Source of the DNA: an uncultured Pseudomonadota bacterium
GTDB lineage: Bacteria > Pseudomonadota > Alphaproteobacteria > RF32 > CAG-239
Direction of reading: 5' to 3'
NCBI GenBank assembly: GCA_902495305.1
Contig: CABUWG010000049.1
Span: forward strand, 1-13,363
Length of the DNA stretch: 13,363 bases
In this document: in pieces, positions 1-6,600 of the stretch
How positions within the stretch are numbered: position 1 is the first letter of the stretch
How the letters are laid out: the number at the start of each line of letters is the position of its first letter
Made by a program: the position numbers and the translations under genes
The notes under the pieces: model-generated
What the model saw: only the letters and a program-made list of their open reading frames with translations
Told to the model about the DNA's origin: nothing
Databases searched by the model: none

Positions 1-1
1 A

Positions 2-832
2 ATCGGCGATGTTATGTATTCTGACAAGACTTGGAGTTCAGTTGATAATATTGACCCGAGCAAAAAGGCTGTCGGGGTTGTGGTCGGCGTTGGAGACGAC
101 GGTTCGGTCAAGATTGTCAACCTCAGGGACTTAAAGTTCAGTTCGCAAACGGCTACGGATAATTTTAATCCTGCCGATCCTTATAACGGCGCTTATGATA
201 CAACGCGCTGGTCAACGGGAAGCAATATGTATAAAGATGTTGAAGGCGTGGAGAACTTTGCGGATTTGGAGACATTGCTGGCGTTGAATCCGAATATGCA
301 GGCTGCGTCTGTTGATGATCTTAATCTGACTTTTGCACAGGTTGATGCCAGCAAATATGAGCAAAAGTATAATGAGATTATTAATCAGTATGACGGTGTT
401 ATTCGTGACAGTTCTTATAAGGGGGTTAATCTGCTTAAAGGCGACAAGCTGAAGGTGAATTTTAATGAAACCAGAAGCAGTTCCGTGACTGTCGTCGGCA
501 AGGACATGACCTCGGAAGGGGTTGGGTTGTCTTTGGCGGACTGGGCGGAAAAAGAGGGCATTATGAAGTCGGTGCAAGAGTTGACGCGGGCGGTTTCAAC
601 CTTGCGGTCTTTTTCAGAAGAACTTGGCAATAATTACAGCATTATCACCACCCGTCATGATTTTACCGAGAATTTGATTAATGTTTTAGAAGAAGGGGCG
701 GACAAGCTGACGCTTGCCGATATGAATGAGGAAGGCGCGAATATGCTGGCGTTGCAGACAAGGCAGCAGCTTGCCATAAATTCCCTCTCTCTGGCCTCGC
801 AATCCAGCCAATCTGTATTAAAAATGTTCTAA
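2..832 (+). CDS. Flagellin, C-terminal part (5' end outside window)
   Basis: Subunit of the flagellar filament, exported by the flagellar type III system. The frame is open from base 2, so the gene begins before the window; an internal ATG at 14 is only the first methionine in view. The last 28 codons form a classic flagellin D0 C-terminal helix (ALQTRQQLAINSL, then SLASQSSQSVLKMF), with heptad-like Leu/Ala/Gln spacing that packs in the filament core. About 120 residues before the end, the stretch INQYDGVIRDSSYKGVNLL followed by KGDKLKVNFNE matches the D1 strand segment typical of alphaproteobacterial flagellins. The part before it is a variable, Asp/Asn-rich surface domain. Cysteine is absent, as usual for flagellins. 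The gene is followed directly by repeat DNA rather than another flagellar gene, and no clear Rho-independent terminator was seen right after the stop. Family assignment is firm; which paralogue it is cannot be told. Confidence 0.93.
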   Translation: MGDVMYSDKTWSSVDNIDPSKKAVGVVVGVGDDGSVKIVNLRDLKFSSQTATDNFNPADPYNGAYDTTRWSTGSNMYKDVEGVENFADLETLLALNPNMQAASVDDLNLTFAQVDASKYEQKYNEIINQYDGVIRDSSYKGVNLLKGDKLKVNFNETRSSSVTVVGKDMTSEGVGLSLADWAEKEGIMKSVQELTRAVSTLRSFSEELGNNYSIITTRHDFTENLINVLEEGADKLTLADMNEEGANMLALQTRQQLAINSLSLASQSSQSVLKMF

Positions 833-839
833 CCCGTGC

Positions 840-925
840 GGCGGGTGGCGCTCAGCTGTCAACGCCGTGCCTTGAAACCCGCGATGCTCCGGCGGGGTTT
901 GTGATAGAGGGAGTGCTTTGAAGAA
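840..925. repeat. Direct repeat, copy 1 (intergenic, structured)
   Basis: This block recurs about 245 bases downstream at 1066-1170. The core, 852-890 here and 1097-1135 there, is 39 bases with one mismatch. A second conserved block (about 900-922 here, 1144-1166 there) ends in agtgctttgaa in both. The copy can fold: GCGGGT 841-846 pairs with ACCCGC 877-882, and GGCG 847-850 with CGCC 863-866. It starts 8 bases after the flagellin stop. It looks like an interspersed intergenic repeat rather than coding DNA; its genome-wide copy number cannot be seen here. Confidence 0.75.
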
Positions 926-933
926 AAAAGCAC

Positions 934-1060
934 CGTCATTCTGAGTGCAACGAAGAATCCAGTTTATAAATAAGGCTAATTTGTTTGACTGGATCCTTCG
1001 CTCCGCTCAGGATGACGAAGAAAAGGAGCTCAGGATGACGAAGAAAGGGATCAGGATGAC
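934..1060. repeat. Imperfect palindromic repeat (MITE/REP-like) with reiterated right end
   Basis: Left arm 934-962 and right arm 989-1017 are inverted repeats matching at 24 of 29 positions, with a 26-base AT-rich centre. The right arm's outer end (tcaggatgac) recurs at 1030-1039 and 1051-1060, making a short array of about 21-23 bases per unit. From memory, arms of the type GTCATTCTGAG...CGAAGAATCC are a common dispersed intergenic palindrome in many unrelated bacterial genomes; the mechanism of spread is not settled. No transposase is present, so if mobile it would be non-autonomous. The transcript of either strand would form a long hairpin. The 73-codon open frame running through it is an artefact of repeat DNA. 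Confidence 0.75.
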
Positions 1061-1065
1061 CTGCA

Positions 1066-1170
1066 CGGCAGGTGGCGGTCGGGAGGCCGACGGCCGTCAG
1101 TTGTCAACGCCGTGCCTTGAAACCCGCGATGCTCCACCTGAATGTGTGGGAGAGAAAGTGCTTTGAAAGA
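1066..1170. repeat. Direct repeat, copy 2
   Basis: Second copy of the block at 840-925. The 39-base core (1097-1135) is nearly identical. Relative to copy 1 it carries about 18 extra bases (near 1078-1095) made of short GGCC/GACGG palindromes, and it differs after the core before converging again on agtgctttgaa. The two copies bracket the palindromic element, giving the arrangement direct repeat, inverted repeat, direct repeat. It ends next to the terminator hairpin at 1171-1195. Confidence 0.72.
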
Positions 1171-1195
1171 GAAAGGGAGCTTTACGCTCCCTTTC
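1171..1195 (-). terminator. Terminator hairpin downstream of the 20-codon ORF
   Basis: A perfect 10-bp stem, GAAAGGGAGC at 1171-1180 with GCTCCCTTTC at 1186-1195, has a 5-base loop. On the minus strand it lies 10 bases after the stop of the small hydrophobic ORF and is followed by TCTTTC, a modest U-rich tail. On the plus strand the tail is CCCCTCTT, which is weaker, so the minus-strand gene is the more likely user; some bidirectional action is possible. Confidence 0.6.
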
Positions 1196-1205
1196 CCCTC
1201 TTGAC

Positions 1206-1268
1206 TTATTCAAAAATCAAAAGTAAAATATCAATGATAATTTTTAAAATAATTAAAAACTTAGTCAT
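1206..1268 (-). CDS. Putative small hydrophobic peptide (20 aa), candidate type I toxin
   Basis: The minus strand encodes MTKFLIILKIIIDILLLIFE, ended by TAA. Fourteen of 20 residues are Ile, Leu or Phe, so it is a single short membrane helix with Lys near the start, Lys and Asp inside and Glu at the end. The SD sequence is perfect: GAAAGGAGG ends 6 bases before the ATG, far stronger than those of recG or mfd nearby. The leader can fold so that this SD is paired with an upstream CTCCTTTCG arm (1276-1299). A terminator hairpin follows the stop, and a divergent small-RNA gene starts about 100 bases upstream. Peptides of about 20 mostly Ile/Leu residues under translational lock are typical of type I toxins such as the Ibs family. 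I infer a toxin from size, composition and layout; no homologue was checked. It could instead be a leader peptide or a chance ORF, but the SD, hairpin and terminator together argue against chance. Confidence 0.55.
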   Translation of the reverse strand: MTKFLIILKIIIDILLLIFE

Positions 1269-1275
1269 TGATAAC

Positions 1276-1299
1276 CTCCTTTCGTTAATGCGAAAGGAG
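1276..1299 (-). promoter_or_regulatory. SD-sequestering hairpin in the leader of the 20-aa ORF
   Basis: On the minus strand, CTCCTTTCG (1299-1291) pairs perfectly with CGAAAGGAG (1284-1276) across a 6-base loop, a 9-bp stem. The 3' arm is the SD core itself, so the closed form would block ribosome loading. One bulged base allows two more A:T pairs beyond the stem. This cis lock on translation is a recurrent property of type I toxin mRNAs. Confidence 0.6.
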
Positions 1300-1331
1300 T
1301 TGAAAAGCTTTAGAAATTTACTAAATATCTA

Positions 1332-1360
1332 TTGACAATAATAAATTTTAAAGCTATCAT
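1332..1360 (+). promoter_or_regulatory. Sigma-70-type promoter for the small RNA
   Basis: TTGACA at 1332-1337 is a perfect -35 box. Exactly 17 bases later TATCAT (1355-1360) matches the -10 consensus at 5 of 6. The predicted start is near A1367. No ORF with an SD follows before the terminator at 1408, so the promoter appears to serve a non-coding RNA. The AT-rich stretch would also have to hold the divergent promoter of the 20-codon ORF, for which I see no clear -35/-10 pair. Confidence 0.65.
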
Positions 1361-1366
1361 ATAACC

Positions 1367-1439
1367 ATCTAGGAAGAAGTTATAGGTCAACTCCTTTCAG
1401 ACGTTACAAAGGCTTGATGCGTCACCATCAAGCCTTTTT
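1367..1439 (+). ncRNA. Candidate small RNA (~73 nt), possible antitoxin RNA
   Basis: It is bounded by a near-consensus promoter (1332-1360) and an intrinsic terminator (1408-1439). The only strong internal structure is the terminator stem. The single-stranded part contains CAACTCCTTTC at 1388-1398, whose CTCCTTTC is an anti-SD-like motif. The same 11 bases occur in the leader of the divergent 20-codon ORF, as the arm that pairs with its SD (complement of 1292-1302). The RNA could therefore pair with that SD over 8 contiguous bases, with broken matches either side. Divergent, adjacent antitoxin RNAs are known for tisB/istR-1, zorO/orzO and dinQ/agrB. Known alphaproteobacterial RNAs with exposed CU-rich anti-SD motifs act on many mRNAs, so trans targets are an alternative. 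Ends are predicted only. Confidence 0.5.
1408..1439 (+). terminator. Strong Rho-independent terminator
   Basis: A 12-bp perfect stem (AAAGGCTTGATG 1408-1419 with CATCAAGCCTTT 1426-1437), 6-base loop and TTTTT run to 1439. The U tract is on the plus strand, so it ends the small RNA. Read on the minus strand it lies about 55 bases after recG and has only TTTGT as tail, so it may also stop recG transcription less efficiently. Confidence 0.8.
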
Positions 1440-1491
1440 CTTATATCACACTAATTGAAAATATCAAGACATTTACCTTAACAGTTTTTAA

Positions 1492-3576
1492 TCAGCCGGC
1501 AAGATAGTTTTTGACGGCGTCGTCGCGTTCAAACAAATAGAGCAGGGTGCGCAGGGCTTGTCCGCGCGAGGTTTGCAAATCAGGATCAAGTTCCAGAATC
1601 ATTTTGGCGTCTTGATTGGCCGTATGCAACAGGTCTTTATGGATTGTCATGTCGGCAATGCGGAATTGGTTGAAGCCGCTTTGTCTGGTGCCGAGAATTT
1701 CTCCGCCGCCGCGCAGGTTTAAGTCTTCTTCCGCAATCTCAAAGCCGTTTTCGGTTTTGCGCATTGTGTCCAGACGGGCACGTGAGGTTGCGCTCAGCGG
1801 GTAGTTGTACAGCAGCAGGTAGGTTGAGGCTTCAAAACCGCGTTTAATGCGTCCGCGCAGCTGGTGCAGCTGAGCCAGCCCGAAGCGCTCGGCGTGTTCA
1901 ATGACCATGATCGTTGCTTCCGGCACGTTGACGCCGACTTCAATCACGGTCGTGGCAATCAGCAGGGAAATCTCGCCGGCTTTGAACTTTTGCATAACCT
2001 CGTCTTTTTCTTTCTCCTTCATTTTGCCGTGAACGAGGCCGACTTTATTGCCGAAGATTTTTTGCAGGCTTTCGTAGCGTTCCTGTGCGGCGGCAAGGTC
2101 AAGTTTTTCGCTTTCTTCAACCAACGGGCAAACCCAGTAGCCGCGGACGCCGCTGTCAATCTTGCGTTTGACCGCAGCTGCGACTTCATTGATTTTTGCC
2201 AGCGGAATTGTACGTGTATCGACAGGTTTGCGGCCGGCCGGCACTTCGTCTATTTTTGAATATTCCATATCGCCGTAAGCCGTCAAAACCAAAGTCCGCG
2301 GTATCGGGGTGGCGGTCATGACCAGAATGTCGGCACGGTTGCCTTTGTTTGACAGGCTCAGGCGCTGGTGAACGCCAAAGCGGTGCTGCTCGTCAACGAT
2401 AACGCAGGCGAGGTCTTTGAATTTGACGTCTTCCTGAAAAAGGGCGTGGGTGCCGATGAGGATTTTAATTTTTCCGGCTTCCAGATCCTGCAAAATTTTG
2501 GTGCGGGGCTTGCCTTTGATGCGGCCGGTCAGGAGTTCGGCGCGAATCCCGATTTCTTCGCAAAGCGGCTTGATGGTTTCAAGATGTTGGGCGGCCAGAA
2601 TTTCGGTCGGTGCCATGATTGCCGCCTGCGCTCCGGTTTCTACCGCATTGAGCATTGTCAGCAGTGCCACAATCGTTTTGCCGGAGCCGACGTCGCCCTG
2701 CAGCAGGCGCAGCATTCGGAAAGGCGAAGCCTGATCGGCATAAATTTCTTCCAGAACCCGTTTTTGGGCGTTTGTCAGCTCAAAAGGCAGCTTTTCCATA
2801 ATTTTTTTGCGCAGCATGCCGTTGCCTTTTATTTCTCTGCCGTGTTGCTTTTTGACTTTTTGCCGGACAATTCCCAAGGCGAGCTGGTTGGCAAGGAGCT
2901 CATCATAGGCAAGGCGGGTGCGGGCGGGCGTATCGGCCTCGAGGTCGGTGAGCCTTTGCGGATTGTGCGCTTGTTGCAAAGCCTCGTTGAAGCTTGGAAA
3001 ATTCTGCTGTTTTACAAAATCTGGGTTTTGCCATTCCGGAAAAACGGGGACGCGGTATAAGGCCTGAGTGATCCATTTTGACAACATTTTATTGGTCAGG
3101 CCGGCGGTGAGCGGGTAGACGCTTTCTACTTTTAAGACCTGAGAAATGTCTTCCGGTTTGACGATATAATCAGGGTGGCTCATTTGCAAAGCGTGGTTAA
3201 AACGTTCCAGTTTGCCGCTGATTACACGCTCGCTGCCGACAGGCAGATTTTTTCTGATACTGTCGGGATAGGCGCGGAAAAAATTTAATATCAGCTGATC
3301 AGAACCGTCATCGACCACCACGCGGTAAGGCTGGGATTTGCGCGCCGGTGCAATATGTTCTATAACGCGGGCTTTAATCGTGCAGACGACGCCAAGTCTG
3401 GCCTGCATTAAGAGCGGCGAATATCTCCGGTCGATAATGCCTGACGGCAGGTGAAATGCCAAATCCAAAATTTTTCTGCCGCCCAGCAGGCGCTCCACAA
3501 GTTTGGCGCCTTTTTCGCCAAGGCCGTTTATGGTGGTGATGTCGGCAAATAACGGATACAGGATTTCCGGACGCAT
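1492..3576 (-). CDS. recG: ATP-dependent DNA helicase RecG
   Basis: Superfamily 2 translocase that regresses stalled replication forks and remodels branched DNA and R-loops. The 694 residues match the usual RecG length. The N-terminal wedge region (to about 250) holds an OB fold. Helicase motifs follow: Walker A GDVGSGKT (294-301), motif Ia APTEILAAQH (322-331), DEQH box (395-398), motif III TATPIPRT (421-428), VIEVGVNVP (544-552), and the RecG C-terminal signature DLNLRGGGEILGTRQSG (618-634). Motif VI reads QLRGRIKRG (572-580), where RecG normally has QLRGRVGRG; the arginines are kept but the second glycine is lysine. The ATG at 3576 has only a weak AAGG as SD. It is divergent from mfd with an 86-base spacer. 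Assignment is certain; the functional effect of the motif VI change is unknown. Confidence 0.98.
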   Translation of the reverse strand: MRPEILYPLFADITTINGLGEKGAKLVERLLGGRKILDLAFHLPSGIIDRRYSPLLMQARLGVVCTIKARVIEHIAPARKSQPYRVVVDDGSDQLILNFFRAYPDSIRKNLPVGSERVISGKLERFNHALQMSHPDYIVKPEDISQVLKVESVYPLTAGLTNKMLSKWITQALYRVPVFPEWQNPDFVKQQNFPSFNEALQQAHNPQRLTDLEADTPARTRLAYDELLANQLALGIVRQKVKKQHGREIKGNGMLRKKIMEKLPFELTNAQKRVLEEIYADQASPFRMLRLLQGDVGSGKTIVALLTMLNAVETGAQAAIMAPTEILAAQHLETIKPLCEEIGIRAELLTGRIKGKPRTKILQDLEAGKIKILIGTHALFQEDVKFKDLACVIVDEQHRFGVHQRLSLSNKGNRADILVMTATPIPRTLVLTAYGDMEYSKIDEVPAGRKPVDTRTIPLAKINEVAAAVKRKIDSGVRGYWVCPLVEESEKLDLAAAQERYESLQKIFGNKVGLVHGKMKEKEKDEVMQKFKAGEISLLIATTVIEVGVNVPEATIMVIEHAERFGLAQLHQLRGRIKRGFEASTYLLLYNYPLSATSRARLDTMRKTENGFEIAEEDLNLRGGGEILGTRQSGFNQFRIADMTIHKDLLHTANQDAKMILELDPDLQTSRGQALRTLLYLFERDDAVKNYLAG

Positions 3577-3603
3577 TTTGATGCCTTAAACTAAAAAAAT
3601 GGG

Positions 3604-3631
3604 TTGATATAATGATGGTATTGTATATAGT
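3604..3631 (+). promoter_or_regulatory. Predicted mfd promoter
   Basis: TTGATA (3604-3609) and TATAGT (3626-3631) are each 5 of 6 matches to the sigma-70 boxes, spaced 16 bases apart, with a predicted start about 25 bases before the mfd ATG. It overlaps the oppositely directed recG promoter, so the two genes may compete for RNA polymerase. The mfd SD is poor (AAAG), which suggests low expression. Confidence 0.5.
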
Positions 3632-3648
3632 TTATGATAAATTGTAAA
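3620..3648 (-). promoter_or_regulatory. Predicted recG promoter
   Basis: On the minus strand TTTACA (3648-3643) and TACAAT (3625-3620) each match the consensus at 5 of 6, with an ideal 17-base spacer. The -10 box lies inside the spacer of the mfd promoter on the other strand. Confidence 0.55.
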
Positions 3649-3662
3649 CAAAGAATAATCGC

Positions 3663-6600
3663 ATGAAGAAAGATATTGAAGCCCTGAAAGGCAAGACGGT
3701 TTCGGCAGTGGCGGAAGGTTATGACGCGCTTTTGCTTTCCGAACTTGTGAAAACGTCAGACAAAGACATTTTATATATTCTGAGTGACGGCGTGGAACTG
3801 GCAAAAACCGCCGACGTGTTGGAAACGATTGCGCCGGATGCGGAAATTTTGCGCTTTCCGGCATGGGATACCGTGCCTTATGACCGGGTTTCGCCGAATG
3901 TGAATATTGTCGCACAGCGGATTGAAACGCTTGCCGCACTGGCCGTTAATCCGGCATCGAAAAAGCCGCGGATTGTTGTGACCAGTGCCGGTGCGCTCAT
4001 GCAAAAACTGCCGCCGGCCAAAATCTTTTTGAACTCGCGCAAGGAAGTGGTTGTCGGCAAGACTTTGGACTTTAACGCCTTTCTGCATTATGCCAACATT
4101 AACGGCTACAATCGGGTGGAGCAGGTGATTGAGCCGGGGGAATATGCCGTGCGCGGCGATATTATTGATATTTTTCCGGTCGGAACGGAAGAACCGCTGC
4201 GTATAGACCTGTTTGGCGACGAGGTCGAGCGTATCCGGACTTTTGATGCAATGAACCAGCGGACGACCGGCGAGCTGAAGTCTTACGGCTTTAAGGTTAT
4301 GAGCGAGGTTATTCTGGATGCCAACACCATAAAATCTTTTCGCGGCAAGTATCGCGAGGCTTTTGGCGCGGCTTTCAAAGACGATGAAATTTATGAGGCG
4401 GTTTCCAACGGCAAAAAGCATTTAGGTATGGAAAACTGGCTGCCGTTTTTTTATGACGAGGCTTTGCCGAGTTTGTTTGATTATATGCCCGCGGCTTATG
4501 TTATCAGCGGAAAAAATCTGGAAGACGCGCTGCATGCCAAGGCTGAGAGCATTGTCGACTATTATCAGGCGCGGCTTGATGCTTTGAGTATCAAATCGGC
4601 TGCCGAGGAAGATGTTTATCGTCCCGTCCGTCCGGATTTGCTTTATCTTAAACCGGAAGAGATTAAAGACATTCTCAGACGGCGGGAAGGCATTGTGTTT
4701 AATCCGCTGTATCTGCCGGAAGACGGCAGTGTTGTCAATGCGGGCGTTTTGCCGGCGCGGGATTTTGCCCATAATAAGAACATCAATGCCCGACAGGTTT
4801 ATGAAGAACTGAAAAGTTATCTGGCCGAGAACAAAAAACTCCGGCGGATTGTCTGCTGCTATTCCGAAGGATCGCGGGAGCGCGTGTTTTCATTGATGAG
4901 CGAATACGGGCTTGAGGATCTGGTTTTTGCCGACAGTTGGGAAGAGGCGGTTAAAAAAGCCAAAAGCCATGTGGTTTTGACGGTGATGAATCTGGCGCAT
5001 GGTTTCAGGGGCGACGGGTTTTGCCTGATTTCGGAGCAGGATATTCTCGGCGAGCGTCAGAACCGGCGCGTTGCCAAAAAAGTGACGGCCAAGGATTTTA
5101 TTGCCGATGTGTCTTCTTTGTCGGTCGGCGAGCTGGTTGTGCATATTGAGCATGGTATCGGCAAGTTTCTGGGGCTGGAAAATATTGTGGCCGGCGGTGC
5201 GCCGCACGATTGTCTGAAAATTCTTTATGCCAATGACGCCAAGCTTTTTGTGCCGGTTGAAAATATTGACGTCATTTCGCGTTACGGCATTGAAGACGAC
5301 AATATTCAGCTTGACACCATCGGCGGGCTGGCATGGCAGGCCAAGAAAGCCCGCGTTAAGCAGCGTATTCGCGATATTGCCGAAAAGCTGATTAAAATTG
5401 CTGCGGAACGGCATTTGAAAAAGGCCGAGAATTTTGTTCCGCCGCAGGGTTTGTATGACGAGTTTTGCGCCAAGTTTCCGTATAATGAAACAGATGACCA
5501 GATGAATGCAATTTCCGATGTCTTGCAGGATTTGAACTGCGGGATTCCGATGGACAGGCTGGTCTGCGGCGACGTGGGGTTCGGCAAGACGGAAGTGGCT
5601 TTGCGGGCGGCGTTTGCGGTGGCGGCTTCCGGTGCGCAGGTGGCGCTGATTGTGCCCACGACGTTGTTGGCGCGCCAGCATTATTATAACTTCAAAAAAC
5701 GGATGGAAGGTTTTCCGGTCAGGGTTCGGATGTTGTCGCGTCTGGTAACGCCTAAGGAAGCCAAAGAAGTCAAAGAAGGGCTGAAAAACGGTTCAATCGA
5801 GATTGTTATCGGCACGCATGCCTTGTTGGCCAAAGATTTGGAATTTTGCAATCTCGGGCTGTTGATTATTGACGAGGAGCAGCATTTTGGCGTGGCGCAC
5901 AAAGAAAAACTCAAGCAGATAAAATCTGACGTGCATGTTCTGACTTTGACGGCAACGCCTATTCCGCGGACGTTGCAGCTTTCGCTGACCGGCGTTAAGC
6001 AGCTCAGCATTATTTCAACCCCACCGGTTGACCGGCTGGCCGCCAGAACTTTTGTGATGCCGTTTGACAAGGTGATGATCAAAGAAGCAATTTATCGCGA
6101 GAAGTTCCGCGGCGGGCAGACGTTTTTTGTTTGTCCGAGGGTTTCTGATATTTTCGGTGTGGAAAAAGAATTGCGCGAGCTGGTGCCGGATGTGAAGATT
6201 CTGGTGGCGCACGGGCAGATGCCGGTCAAGCAGCTGGAAAGCGTCATGACGGATTTTGCCGACGGTAAAGCCGATATTTTGCTTTCAACAACGATTATCG
6301 AATCGGGAATTGACATGCCGACGGTTAATACGATGATTATTCACCGTTCCGATATGTTCGGGCTGGCGCAACTTTATCAGCTGAAAGGGCGTGTCGGCAG
6401 AGCCAAGCTGCGCGGTTATTGCTATTTTACCGTGCCAAAGCAAAAAAGGCTGAATCCGATTGCCGAGCGGCGGCTGAATATTTTGCAGGCGCTGGATACT
6501 TTGGGCGCCGGTTTTTCTCTGGCCAGTCATGACATGGATATTCGCGGTTCCGGAAATATTCTGGGCGAGGAACAGTCCGGCCATATTAAAGAAGTCGGTA

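Noticed and set aside
1066..1170. Possible CRISPR array from the repeated blocks at 840-1170
   Set aside because: Only two copies, unequal in length, with a palindromic repeat rather than a unique spacer between them and no cas genes in the window.
945..1335. Two plus-strand ORFs (73 and 87 codons) in the flagellin-recG interval
   Set aside because: They run through the palindromic and direct repeats, have no usable SD, and the second overlaps the minus-strand 20-aa ORF and the small-RNA promoter. Composition follows the repeats, not a protein.
1330..1398. Minus-strand TTG ORF right after the GAAAGGAG at 1398-1391
   Set aside because: The would-be TTG touches the SD with no spacing, and later ATG codons are too far away; the sequence is better explained as the CU-rich motif of the plus-strand RNA.
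2368..3060. 230-codon plus-strand ORF opposite recG
   Set aside because: Antisense shadow of a well-conserved helicase gene; no SD, no recognisable domain.
4890..5681. 263-codon minus-strand ORF opposite mfd
   Set aside because: Shadow created by codon bias in mfd; the mfd frame is complete and conserved throughout.
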